Of a DNA stretch of 64,000 bases, positions 1-11,005 are shown piece by piece (the stretch's first letter is position 1; the number at the start of each line of letters is the position of its first letter). A model generated the notes under the pieces. That model saw only the letters and a program-made list of their open reading frames with translations. It ran no database searches and was not told the DNA's origin. The stretch comes from Apostichopus japonicus (lineage: Eukaryota; Echinodermata; Holothuroidea; Aspidochirotida; Stichopodidae): assembly GCF_037975245.1 (NCBI RefSeq), contig NC_092568.1, positions 39,322,631-39,386,630 of the forward strand, in the 5' to 3' direction. A program made the position numbers and the translations under genes.

Positions 1-1179
1 CCTTTGATCAGTGATATTTACCACGTTTTCCTTGTCACATTGAGAAATTGTATCTCACGATCCTTATACTCCACCATACAAAACATCGTATGATTTAGAA
101 TACTCTAAAAAAAAACGCCTAATAGGTCTACTGTACAACGTTCGCCCGCTTCAATTCGGATAATTTATGTATTAATTTTGCTATTGGGTGGGTTGGCCCT
201 GTTCGCTAGCTTCAAGAAGTTCAGGATATCTACATTTTCTCTATGGTATACAATTAAAACACTCAATGCTAATCTACGGAAGCTTAATAGTGCCATCAAC
301 ATAAGAAAACCTTTGCCCCATAAGGTGACATTTTTCAGTAAATTGTTTAGATAACAAGATAAAATCTTATCAAAAATCAGAAATATGTTGGAATGCTCAG
401 TTGCTTTAACTGGGCAATTGACCAATTTTCTGCAAAATGTTTAATTGACAATTTATCATATCTCGTCATTTGGACATTTTTCTGCAAAATGTTCAATTGT
501 TCGCTTCATTCCATCTGATCAATTGAAAAAATTTTTGCAAAATGTTTAATTGACAACTTATCTTATCTTGTCCACTGGACTTTTTTTGGCAAAATGTTCA
601 ATTGTTCACTTCATTCTATTTTGTTCAACATGTTAGTGTGCATATCATATAGGCATGCATCGGTTTTTACATCGCATGCCAATAACACACAATCATTTGC
701 CGTGTTATTACCCTTCAATTTTGGTTACAATTATTGGGGAAGTCGTTACAATAATAATGGTGATGATAATATCAGTTAAACCATTGAAAAACACATTGCA
801 AATTATTTTTTTTTCAGTAGGTGCCGAAAAATTCTTATAATATTGCCCGAATTTTCACAACAAAATTTGGTTGAGGGGCTGCAGCCCCCGCCTCCTACGC
901 CTATGACTATATTCAGTTGCTTACTTGCTTAACCAGAGTAATTAATAAGTTTGTGAAGTGAGGGCCAGTGGTACAAATATATCGAAAAAAGTTCGGAACA
1001 AAAGTGCAGTCGCGAAAGATGGTGTGTCTAACTGACACTGATCGCATCGTTGACGAGTAGTACAGGGGGGGGGGGGGGTACAAGGTCGAAATTTTCTGGC
1101 TCCAAAAACCATCCAGTTGGAATTTCAGCCACTGCATCCCCCCCCCCCTTTCAATCATCAGGCCTTAGCTACGTCCTTT
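1..1179. mobile_element. hAT-like nonautonomous element, right part (third copy)
   Basis: This stretch matches, base for base over most of its length, the right-hand parts of the composites at 30445-36385 and 38210-44018 (from about 35212 and 42842). It ends in a decayed terminal inverted repeat at about 1161-1179 (CTTAGCTACGTCC). Directly after it comes ACTGCAAC (1180-1187), which is also the satellite's own sequence at the insertion point in other units, so it is the best preserved target duplication of the three copies. No transposase frame is visible. Internal features are a 52-53 bp minisatellite, a run of about 14 G (1065-1078) and a run of about 11 C (1138-1148). The left end lies outside the window, so whether this copy carries the nested P element is unknown. 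Assignment to hAT rests on the CAGGGACG-type terminus and 8-bp duplication. Confidence 0.7.
427..640. repeat. 52-53 bp minisatellite inside the hAT-like element
   Basis: Four degenerate copies start near 431, 483, 536 and 588. Each contains GCAAAATGTTYAATTG, followed alternately by a GACAA..TTATC segment or a TTC.CTTCATT segment, so the pattern is really a dimer of about 105 bp. The same block recurs in the other hAT copies at about 35638-35840 and 43268-43470. Confidence 0.75.
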
Positions 1180-1187
1180 ACTGCAAC

Positions 1188-4100
1188 TACTTTATTTTCA
1201 TACAAAATTGCAATGAAATATTATAATTAGCACAACTTTGGTAACAGACGATTTAATAAAATAAAATGGTCATGGATTACAAAGATCGTAAAGTCAATGA
1301 AAAGAGATGATTAATTAGAAACGAAGTTGTAACTCTAAATTTATTCTTTTATTCTGTGAGCTGGTGTGGTGAAGGGCCAAAATCAGCGGAAAAGTTACGG
1401 AAAACTAGTTGTTGTCGTTACAGAAAACTGACATTTTAAAGTCACTGTGCTTGTGTTTTTACTGTTTTTTTCTCCATTATATGATGATTTGTTTGTTTTC
1501 CTATTTCCATCTATTCAATTCTTTGTAGTGGGTAAGTTTTGATTATGATCAACAATTGTAGAACCGTGTTATTATCTATTCTCACTAGGGCAATAAAATA
1601 GTGTAAATTCTTTATTTTCATTCACAATTTGAATGAAATATTATAATTAGCACACTTTTGATAACGCACGATTTAATGCAATAAAACGGTCATCGATTAC
1701 AAAGATGGTAATGCGATAAAGAGAGACGATTGTTGTAAATATGAATTTGTAAATTTAGCCTTCTTCATCGATCCTGTGAGCTAGTGAACTTAAGAGCCAA
1801 AAGCAGTGGTAAAGTTACCGAAAACTAGTTGTTACAGTTATAGTAAACTGACATTTTAAAGTCACTGTGCTTGTGTTCTTAATATTAACTCTATTAAATG
1901 ATGATTTGTTTGTTTTCTTCTTTCCATTTACTCGTTTCTTTATAGCCGGTAAGTTTGACATGATTATCATTTGTAGAACCGTGTCATTTTCTATTCCCAC
2001 GAGGGCAATCAAGTCCTGTAAATTCTTTATTTGTATGCACAATCAATGGAATATCATACTTAGCACAACATAAAGCACGTTTAAATACATTGACATGTTT
2101 ATCGATTATACGAAAACCAATGTCAATGAAGCCGGAACTCATTTTTGAATATTGTTTTTCTCAATATAATGTACCCGTTGATGATAAGAGCAAGTGAAGT
2201 GATGAGCCAATTACAACGAGAAAATTCATGAAAACAAATTGTTTCTCTAATAAATATATTTACAATTAATGCCACTGTGCTAGTATTTTTAATATGATTT
2301 CTCCATGATATAAAGATTTGTTCTTTACTTTGATCTATTCGTTTCCTTTCAGATGGTAGGTCTTTATCATGATTAACGATTGTAGACACATGTTATTACC
2401 TATTCCCCTTTCCACAAAAGCCACAGGGGAAATCGAATTCTTTTAATTCTTTATATTCATCATCAACAATGTCAATCATATGTTACACGTTTCAATTTTT
2501 TTGATCACGAATGACAAGTTCATAAACATACAACGATATATTGTGAGCTGGTGAGGTTAATAGCCAAAAGCAGCGGAAAAGTTATGGTTAACTTGTTGTC
2601 TCAGTTATAATGATAAACTTTAAAAGTTAATTGGTATTGCACGATTTAATACAATACAATGGACATCGATTACATAGACGGTATTGCCATGAAGAGAGGT
2701 GATTGTTGTGAAATGAATTTGTAAATCTAACATTCTTCATTGATGTTGTGAGCAAGTCAAGTTAAGAGCCAACAGCAGCGGAAAAGTGACGGAAAACTAG
2801 TTGTCACAGCTATAGTAATCTGACATGTTAAAGTCAATGTACTTGTGTATTAACTGTTTTTCTCTACTATATGATGATTTTTTTATTTTTTTATTTCCAT
2901 ATATTTGTCTCTTTGTAGCTGGTAAGTTTTGATCATGATCGACAATTGTAGAATCTTATCATTATCTTTTCCCACGAGGGCAATCAAGTACTGCAAATTC
3001 TTTATTTTCATACAAAATTGCAATGAAATATTATAGTTAGCACAACGTTGGTAGCGCACGATTTCATACAATAAAATGGTCATCGATTACTTCATTGATG
3101 TTGTGAGCTAGTGAAGTCAAGAGCCAAAAGTATCGGCAGAGTTACGGAAAACTATTTGTCACAGAACAAGTAAACTGACATTTTAAAGTCACTGTGCTTG
3201 TGTTTTAACTGTATTCTCTATTATATGATGATATGTTTTTTTTTCTTCTTCTATCCATCTATTTGTGTTTGTTTTTTTGTAGTTGGTAAGTTTTGATGAT
3301 GATCGACAATTGTATAACCGTGATATTATCTATTCCCACAAGGGCAATCAATCACTGTAACATTTTATTTTCATACACAATTTGATAAAATATTATAATA
3401 AGCACAACTTTGGTAACGCACGATTAAAAACAATAAAATGGTTATCGAGTATATTAATGGCAATTTTAATGAGGCTTGAATTCTTATTTTTCTCTATATA
3501 ATGTATCCGTTGATGATATGAGCAAGTGAAGTGACGAGCCAAATACAAAGTAAATGCTCATGAAAACAAGCTTTTTCTCTAATAATATTCTTACACTAAA
3601 AGTCGCTGTGCTTGTGTTTTGAATATGTTTGTCTCCATGATATAACGATTTGTTCTTTACTTCTATCTATTCGTTTCTTTTCAGGACGTAAGTCTTTATC
3701 ATGATTAACGATTGTATACACATGTTATTACCTATTCCCGTTTCACGAAAGCTACAAAGGAAATCGATTCCTGTTTTTCCTTCTTTTAATTCATCATCAA
3801 CAATGGAAATCATATGTTACACTTTTCACATTTAAGATCACGAATGACAAGTTCAATAAACATACAACGATATGTTGTGAGCTGGTGAGGTTAATAGCCA
3901 AAAGCAGCGGAAAAGTTATGGAAAACTAGTTGTTTCAGTAATAGTAAACTGACATGTTAAGGTCGCTGTGCTTGTGTTTTTAGTTTTTTTTTTCTTTATT
4001 AAATGATGATTGGTTGGTTGTTTCCCCCATTTATTCGTTTCTTTTATAGCCGGTAAACTTTTACCATGATCCTTATTTGTAGAACAATGTCATTTTTCAT

Positions 4101-4205
4101 TCCCACGAGTGCAATCAAGGCCTGTAAATTCTAAATTTTTATACACAATTTAAATGAAATATTATAATTAGCCCAACTATGGTAACGCACATTTAAATAC
4201 AATAA
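1188..4205. repeat. Satellite block 1 (about 405-420 bp monomers)
   Basis: Tandem divergent monomers share TATAATTAGCACAACTTTGG, TCATCGATTACATAGAT and CACGAGGGCAATCAA. Each carries a pyrimidine tract, YAG, three bases and a donor-like GTRAGT. The three-base positions are TGG 1529, CCG 1946, ATG 2353, CTG 2929, TTG 3283, GAC 3685 and CCG 4050, the last with a decayed GTAAAC donor. The TTG monomer is shorter because the segment after TCATCGATTAC is missing. The order TGG-CCG-ATG-CTG-TTG is the same as in block 5 (44369-46120), and both follow a hAT copy, so the two are paralogous. Short frames on either strand are not convincing genes. Confidence 0.9.
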
Positions 4206-4449
4206 TAATAACAATAATAATAAATACTACTTATAAAGCGCCTCCCAAAAATCTCGAAGCGCTGTACAGTGAAAAGAAAGTCAAAAACAGATAAACCAGG
4301 CTAGAAACCAAAAGATGCAAACTCAAAAAGATACGAAATACAATATACAGAAAAACAGCTAAGAGGATAAGACTATAGTAACCTACAAAAATAAATCAGG
4401 CTAAAAAGCAAACTAGTAACCATATAAAAAGAAGGAAATACTGTGACAG
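4206..4449 (-). other. 3' UTR and simple-repeat tail of the LINE
   Basis: Noncoding region after the RT stop codon at 4450. On the minus strand it ends with a short stem-like GCGCTTCGAG...GCGCTTTATAAG segment and an ATT/ATTG tail. Near-repeats of ATAAAYCAGGCTA occur at about 4290 and 4395. Such 3' termini serve as the RT recognition site in L2/CR1 elements. Confidence 0.75.
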
Positions 4450-5815
4450 TTAAAAACAGCTAAAAAGGTAAGTTTTCAAATCTTTCTTAAAACGGTTAAG
4501 ATGAGGTGCTTCACGAAGGTCGCAAAGCAAATTGTTCCAGACTTCGGGAGCTGCAGCGCTGAAACATCTGTCTCCGTAGAATCTAGTGTTGCACCTGCGA
4601 GGACGACAAAGGAGGGTTTCGGACGACGAGCGGAGACGACGTTGTGGTGAGTAGGAAGCGACGAGGTCCGTCAGATAACTAGGGGGCATACCGTGAATAG
4701 CTTTGAAGGCAAGAAGGGCAACTTTGTAACGAATGCGAAGATGGAGGGGCAGCCAGTGCAGATCACGGAGGATTGGAGTAATATGGTCGTGCTTCTTGGA
4801 ACGTGTGACAAGACGGGCGGCCGAGTTCTGAATGAGCTGAAGTTTGGAAAGTTCAGTGGATGGAATGCCGTACAGGAGGCTGTTGCAGTAGTCCAAGCGG
4901 GACGTAATGAATGCATGGACGAGTCGTTCGGTAGATTTGTGGTCGAGGTATTTGGCGAGTTGTCCGATCTTGTATAATGCGAATGAAGCTGCGGAGGCGG
5001 TGTTCTTTACATGATGTTTCATGTTGAGGTTACAATCAACGATGACTCCGAGGCTCTTAGCTTTCAATACAGTGTCAACGAATGAATCATCAACTGCAAT
5101 TTTAGGTGATGTTGGGCACTTCAGGAATTTCGAAGAGATATGCAGGACCTCTGTTTTAGAGTCATTGAACATTAATTTGTTCTGTATGCTCCAGGACTTA
5201 ATGTCACGTATGCAGGACTCCAGACGAGATATCGAAATTTCACGGTTACCAGGACTTAAGGTAAGATACAGTTGGGTATCGTCGGCGTAGGACATATAAT
5301 CTATACCATGAGCGGAGACGATGTCCCTAAGTGGAGCAACATACATGGCGAAAATGGATGGTCCCAGTACGGAGCCTTGTGGCACGCCGTCATTGAGGTT
5401 ACGCGGGGTCGAGCGGGCTCCTCTTATATTTACAGAAAAACTGCGGCCCCTCAAATAGGATTCGAACCACTTCCGAGCTGTGGCAAGAATACCGTAGCGG
5501 TTCTGAAGACGTTCAAGTATGATGTCGTGATCGATTGTATCGAAGGCCGCAGAGAAATCCAATAAAACCAGCACAGCTTCTTGACAATGATCGACAGCTT
5601 CCAAGAGATCGTTCTGTATACGAAGCATAGCTGTCTCAGTGCTGTGGTGCTTACGGTACGCGGATTGTTTCGGAGCATGAAAACCCTCCCGTTGGAGGTA
5701 ATCATTGATTTGGGCAGCGGCTGCTCGCTCTATAGTCTTAAAGATGAACTTCAGGTTCGAAATCGGACGGTAATTCTGTTGGTTGTTTTTATTCAAGTTT
5801 GTCTTCTTCACTTCT
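4450..5815 (-). pseudogene. LINE reverse transcriptase region (frame-shifted from the endonuclease part)
   Basis: This is the reverse transcriptase half of the LINE polyprotein. The open frame itself runs back to 5922, but residues upstream of about 5815 are out of frame with the element, so the ATG there is not a real start. Going downstream it shows NYRPISN, LVLLDFSAAFDTIDHDI (palm motif A), VPQGSVLGP, the catalytic YADD box (about residues 212-215 of the frame), then the thumb and the LDYCNSLLYG and WNNL motifs typical of CR1/L2 C-termini. All catalytic motifs are intact and no internal stop occurs before the natural stop at 4450. In an intact element it would join the preceding endonuclease in one protein that copies the LINE RNA at the nicked target. 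Here the junction is broken by the CTTCTTCA duplication at 5803-5818. Confidence 0.93.
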
Positions 5816-5818
5816 TCA
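5803..5818. repeat. 8-bp tandem duplication causing the LINE frameshift
   Basis: CTTCTTCA occurs twice in direct succession (5803-5810 and 5811-5818). On the coding strand the second copy creates TGA right after the LKK codons. Removing eight bases would put the endonuclease and RT frames in register, since homology continues on both sides. Confidence 0.85.
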
Positions 5819-7670
5819 GAATGGGAACAACTTGAGCAGATTTCAAAGATTCCGGAATAACTCCAGTTGAAAGTGAGTAATTGACGATGCTCGTAATGTG
5901 TGGAAGCAGAAGATCCAAACATGACTTTAGAACGTCCATAGGAATTGGGTCCAGAGAACAGGACGAAGAAGGCGATTTCATTATGAGTTTCCGAACTCTC
6001 TCATCGTCCACATGATCAAATGAAGTAAACGTGCTTTCACAATGAGCAGACACATTCACAGAAATATCCGGTGGCGTAAGGTTGTAAAGTTTGTCACGGA
6101 GATTGCGGACTTTGTCATTAAAGAACGCAGCAAATTCCTCAGCAAGTGATGCGTCCGAGACATGATCAGGTAAGGTATGAGAGCTAGATGGTTTGCACAT
6201 GCGATCAATAAGCTGAAATAATTGCCGGTCACTGCAATTTTCGATTTGATCCCGATGATAATTTTGTTTGGCTACGTCGAGCAAATTACGATAAAGCTCA
6301 CATTTCTCGAAGTACAACTGTCTGTCGATCATTGAGCCAGATTTCATCATTCTTCTTTCCAGCCTCCTTCTTTGCTGTTTAGCCTGTTGTAGCTCATCGC
6401 TATACCACGGTGCGTGCGGACGGAGGGTTATTGTGCGGTGCTTCAGAGGGGCATGTTCATCCAGAAGGTGACGAAGAACGGTATCGTAACGTTCCGCAAG
6501 ATCAGAAATTGGCCCGGATGAAAGAGGCAGATCAGCAATGTCCCTCTTGAACTCAGAAATATCAATTGCTTTCAAATTACGTGAGTCCGTCTCGACCTCA
6601 ACAGCAGACGGTCGAGTGATATTAAGAACGCATTTAACTGGAGAGTGATCAGAGGGCATTCCAGTGAGAACAGAGACCTGGGAGACAAGTGGTGTTGTTT
6701 TCCGTGAGATGATGAGGTCCAGCGTATGACCGTGACGGTGAGTACCGTTCGGTTCATCAACGTGTTGTTGGAATCCAGCTGAATCAAGCAACTCCAAGAA
6801 GAAGGCAGCATCCTGGTTTAAGGGATCATCCACATGGAAGTTAAAGTCACCAGTTATGACGATATAGCCGGGGTGTGTCGCGAGGGTCTCAAGTAGAGAT
6901 GAAAATTCCTCGAAGAATAATTTACATGTCAGCTTGTTCTTTCGAGATGGTGGCGGGCGGTAAATAGTGAGAATTCTCACTGCAGATGTCCGGCTGGTGA
7001 AATTGCTGTCCATGTATTCGAATGAGCAGTAGTTATCAATTGTGTTAGCATTGACTTTGAATCCTTTATGAGATAAAAGACACACACCACCACCTTTCCT
7101 GTGCTGACGAGGACGATGTTGGATATTAAAATGAGGCAAGGCGTTTTGTAAGTCCGCTATGGTACGATCATCCCGTTGATCACCGTTCAGCCAGGATTCC
7201 GTTATCGTGAGAATATCAAACTTTTCCTCAATAATGAGATCAGTGATGGAGGATATCTTGGACTTCATCGAACCGGCGTTCCATGTGGCAAGCGACGCCT
7301 TTGGGCCAGTTTTGTTTACATCGCGTAGCGTTGGAGATAGTAAAATCCGAACAGAAGTAAGATTATAAAAAGACACACCACGAAAAGAATGTCTCCGCGT
7401 TGGGTCCCTTTGAGATAAAACTGTATGAATAGGGGATTTTCTGCCTTGCAGACCACCACGACATCCCCTCTTTGTCTTCCGAGCAATGTTTAATTCTTTC
7501 AGGCGGTCCCAATCGGTTGGTGTGAATGGCCGTCGATCAATCGGATTAGCCGAGCTATTCCTTAGATTCAATAGCACGTCTCTCGTGTAAGTCAGCCTTG
7601 CCATCATGACAAGTATCATGAACACAGCACATGCGCAGTGCACTAAACAACGTGTGTTAAAGGCATGCAT
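5808..7670 (-). pseudogene. LINE endonuclease region with N-terminal basic segment, ends at a premature stop
   Basis: This is the first part of the LINE ORF2-type protein. The frame is open from a TTG at 7730, but the first in-frame ATG is at 7670; ATGs at 7619, 7607 and 7604 are also possible starts. Counted from 7670, a basic RKTKRGCRGG segment lies near residues 62-75. The AP-endonuclease-like domain covers about 128-355, with WNAGSMKSK (N131), TESWL (E158), ITGDFNFHVDD (274-281) and SDHSPVKCVL (SDH 340-342). These residues make up the metal-binding and catalytic set of APE-type LINE nucleases, which nick the target DNA. The frame then enters the region before RT and stops at 5808 just after VVPILKK, because of an 8-bp tandem duplication. 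No separate ORF1 is visible in the 5' leader, so this copy may lack it. Confidence 0.9.
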
Positions 7671-7935
7671 GTAGGCTGTATGAGAATGCACAGTATAGGC
7701 TAAGTGATAGGCTCCGTTAACTATGTCCAATAAAAATGATAAAACGATGAAATCGAATTAAAACAAATCTACCAACCTAAAATGACTGACGGCTCTCAAA
7801 AAGTACACGAACAGTACTTACAATAAGATGTTAATAGTCCGAAACGGAGTGAAAGTCCAAAAGTGTGGAAAAACGAAAGGTATGAAACACTGAAATTGCT
7901 AGCGATATGCAGCCACGAGGGCGCACTTAACGTAT
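7671..7935 (-). other. 5' leader of the LINE
   Basis: Noncoding sequence between the first ATG (7670) and the 5' end of the element at 7935. I see no convincing ORF1 and no TATA box. The boundary is set by the repeat of ATACAATAA at 7936-7944 and the return of satellite sequence (ATGTTTATCGATTATACG). Confidence 0.6.
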
Positions 7936-10705
7936 ATACAATAACATGTTTATCGATTATACGAATGGAAACATCAATGAAGCTGGAACTCATTTTTAAA
8001 TATTGTTTTTCTCTATATAATATATCTGTTGATGATAAGAGCAAGCGAAGTGATGAGCCAAATACAAAGAGAAATCTCACGAAAAAAAAGTTGTTTCTTT
8101 CGTAAATATACTTACAATTAGAGTCACCGTGCGTGTGTTTTTAATATGATTTCACCATTATTTTATTATATTTTCTTCTTTCCATCTGCTCGATTCTTTG
8201 TAGAAGGTAAGTTTTGATGATGATTAACATTTGTTGAACCGTGTCATTATCTATTCACACGAGGGCAATCAAGTACTGTAAATTATTTATTTTCGTACAC
8301 AATTTCAATGAAATATTATAATTAGCACAACTTTGGTAACGCACAATTTAATACAATATAATGCTCTTCGATTACATAGATTGTAATGTAATTGAATAGA
8401 AATAATTAATTTGAAACGAATTTTAACTCTAACATTATTCATTGATGTTGTGAGCTAATGAGGTTAAGAGCCAAAAGCAACGTAAAAGTTACCGAAACTA
8501 GTTGTTACAGTTATAATAAACTGACATTTCAAAGTCACTGTGCTTGCTTGTTTACTATTTTCTCTATTAAATGATGATTTGTTTTCCATTTATTCGTTTC
8601 TTTATAGCCGGTGAGTTTTGATCATGATGAACATTTGTAGAACCGTGTCATTATCTATTCACACGAGGGCAATCAATTACTGTAATTCATTTATTTTCAT
8701 ACACAATTTGAATTAAATATTATAATTAGCACAACTTTGGTAACGCACAATTTAATACAATATAATGGTCTTCGATTACATAGATTGTAATGTAATTGAA
8801 TAGAAATAATTAATTTGAAACGAATTTTAACTCTAACATTATTCATTGATGTTGTGAGCTAATAAGGTTAAGAGCCGAAAGCAACGTAAAAGTTACCGAA
8901 ACTAGTTGTTACAGTTATAATAAACTGACATTTCAAAGTCACTGTGCTTGCGTTTTTACTATTTTCTCTATTAAATGATGATTTGTTTTCCATTTATTCG
9001 TTTCTTTATAGCCGGTGAGTTTTGATCATGATTAACATTTGTAGAACCGTGTCATTATCTATTCACACGAGGGCAATCAATTACTGTAATTTATTTATTT
9101 TCATACACAATTTGAATTAAATATTATAATTAGCACAACTTTGGTAACACACAAGTTAATACAATAAAATGGTCTTCGATTACATAGATCGTAATGTCAG
9201 TAAATAGAGATAATTATTTTGAAGCAAATTTGTAACTTTAACATTATTCATTGATGTTGTGAGCTTGTGAGGTTAAGAGCAATAAGCAGCGGAAAATTTA
9301 CCGAAAACTATTTGTTACAGTTATAGTAAACTGATATTTTAAAGTCACTGTGCTTGCTTGTTTACTATTTTCTCTATTAAATGATGATTTGTTTGTTTTC
9401 TTCTTTCCATTTATTCGTTTCTTTATAGCCGGTAAGTTTTGATCATGATAATCATTTGTAGAATCGTGTTATTTTCAATCCCAAGAGGGCAATCAAATTC
9501 CTGTGAATTCTTTATTTTTATTCACAATTTGAATGAAATATTATACTTAGCACAACTTTGGAAACGCACGTTTGAAAGCAGATAATACAATCAAATGGTC
9601 ATCAATTACGTGATTGGTATTGTCATGAACAGAGATGATTGTTGTGAAATAAATTTGTAAATCTACCCTTCTGCATTGATGTTGTGAGCTAGTCAAGTTA
9701 AAAGCTAAAAGCAGCGTAAAAGTTACGGAAAACTAGTTGTCACAGCTATAGTAAACTGGCATTTCAAAGTCACTCTGCTTGTGTTTTTGCTAATTTTCTC
9801 TATTATATGATGATCTGTTTTTGTTTTTCTTTCCATATATTCGTTTCTTTGTAGCTGGTAAGTTTTGATGATGATCGAGAATTGAAGAACCGTGGTAATA
9901 TCTATTCCCACGAGGGCAATCAATTACTGTAAATTCTTTATTTGTATACACAATTTAAATGAATCATTACAGTTAGCACAACTTAGGTAACGCACAAGTT
10001 AATACAATAAAATGGTCATCGATTACATAGATCGTAATGTCGATGAATAGAGATGACTAATTTGGACGAATTTGTCACTCTAAAATTATTAATTGATGCC
10101 GTGACATAGTGAGGTTAAGGGCAAATATCAGCGGAAACATTACGGAAAACAGGTTGTTGTAGTTACAGTAATCTGATATTTTTTAGTCACTGTGCTTATG
10201 TGTTTAATGTTATTTCTATTATATGATGATTTGTTTGTTTTCTTCTTTCCATCTATTCGATTATTTGTAGGAGGTAAGTTTTGATCATGATTAACATTTG
10301 TAGAACCGTGTCATAATTTATTCCAACGTGGGCAATCAAGTTCTGTAAATTCTTCATTTTCATACACAATTTGAATTTAATATTATAATTAGCACAACTT
10401 TGGTAACACACAAGTTAATACAATAAAATGGTCATCGATTACATAGATCGTAATGTCAGTAAATAGAGATAATTAATTTGAAGCGAATTTGCACCTCTAA
10501 CAATATTCATTGATGTTGCGAGCTAGTTAGGTTAAGAAATAAAAGCAGCGGAAAATTTACCGAAAACTATTTGTTACAGTTAAAGTAAAATGACATTTTA
10601 AAGTCACTGTGCTTGTGTTCTTAATATTTACTCTATTAAATGATGATTTGTTTGTTTTCTTCTTTCCATTCATTCGTTTCTTTATAGCCGGTAAGTTTTG
10701 ATCAT
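7936..10705. repeat. Satellite block 2a
   Basis: Monomers continue in phase with block 1 across the LINE. Spacing measured on the TTAGCAC motif is 404, 404 and 417 bp (8321, 8725, 9129, 9546). Microexon-like triplets are AAG 8204, CCG 8608, CCG 9012, CCG 9429, CTG 9855, GAG 10271 and CCG 10688. The monomers holding the triplets at 8608 and 9012 are almost identical, a recent 404-bp duplication, and share a GTGAGT rather than GTAAGT donor. No gene is visible. Confidence 0.9.
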
Positions 10706-11005
10706 GGAGTGTTAGGTCAGTGGTTAACGCCGGTTCCTTTCAATCATAAGGTCCCCGGGACGAGTCACTCCCAGATTAATGTATGTCGTCCAGTTACAGA
10801 GTTGTTGACAGTTGACAGTTCATAATTATGGACGTTAAATATGAATGTAAGAGACTGACTTCGGTCAGCTTGCGGCTTTGATAAGCCTATGAGGCTTCTT
10901 CGCGAGTTCCTGCTTGCAGGAGGATCTAGTATACATACATACATACATACACACATACACACATACATACATACACGCATACACGCATACATACACGCAT
11001 ACATA
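10706..11005 (+). mobile_element. tRNA-derived SINE with (CATA)n tail
   Basis: The insertion starts with a tRNA-like head: GGAGTG (10706-10711) can pair with CACTCC about 65 bases later, an A-box-like TAGGTCAGTGG follows, and a decayed B box (GGGACGAGTCAC) sits before the closing stem. About 150 bases of unrelated body follow, including a GC-rich region with AGCCTATGAGGCTT, then a (CATA)/(CACA) microsatellite. Satellite resumes at CATGATTATC. The target duplication is at most CATG. It lies 15 bases after the donor-like site at 10691. Head sequence and length fit a Pol III SINE; the family is not identified. Confidence 0.75.
10930..11005. repeat. CATA/CACA microsatellite
   Basis: Tetranucleotide run of mainly CATA with interspersed CACA and CACG units. 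It forms the 3' tail of the SINE. Confidence 0.9.

Larger units (their letters stand above)
4206..7935 (-). mobile_element. L2/CR1-clade non-LTR retrotransposon (LINE), near full length
   Basis: A 3.73-kb LINE in minus orientation sits in the satellite. It has an endonuclease region (5808-7670), a reverse transcriptase region (4450-5815), a 3' UTR ending in a GCGCTTTATAAGTAGT-type terminus and a (TTATTATTG)-like tail at 4206-4230. It is flanked by the 9-bp duplication ATACAATAA (4197-4205 and 7936-7944). The uninterrupted paralogous site is visible at about 46557-46600, where the same satellite sequence runs through without the insert, confirming both boundaries. The RT signature, the RLDYCNSLLYG-type C-terminal motif and the simple-repeat tail place it in the CR1/L2 group; L2 is the better guess. 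One 8-bp tandem duplication splits the coding region, so this copy is probably dead though otherwise well preserved. Confidence 0.92.

Noticed and set aside
4671-4977. Overlapping frames on the plus strand and in other minus frames across the LINE (4671-4916, 4693-4977, 5021-5290 and similar)
   Set aside because: They are shadows of the long, motif-containing reverse transcriptase frame.
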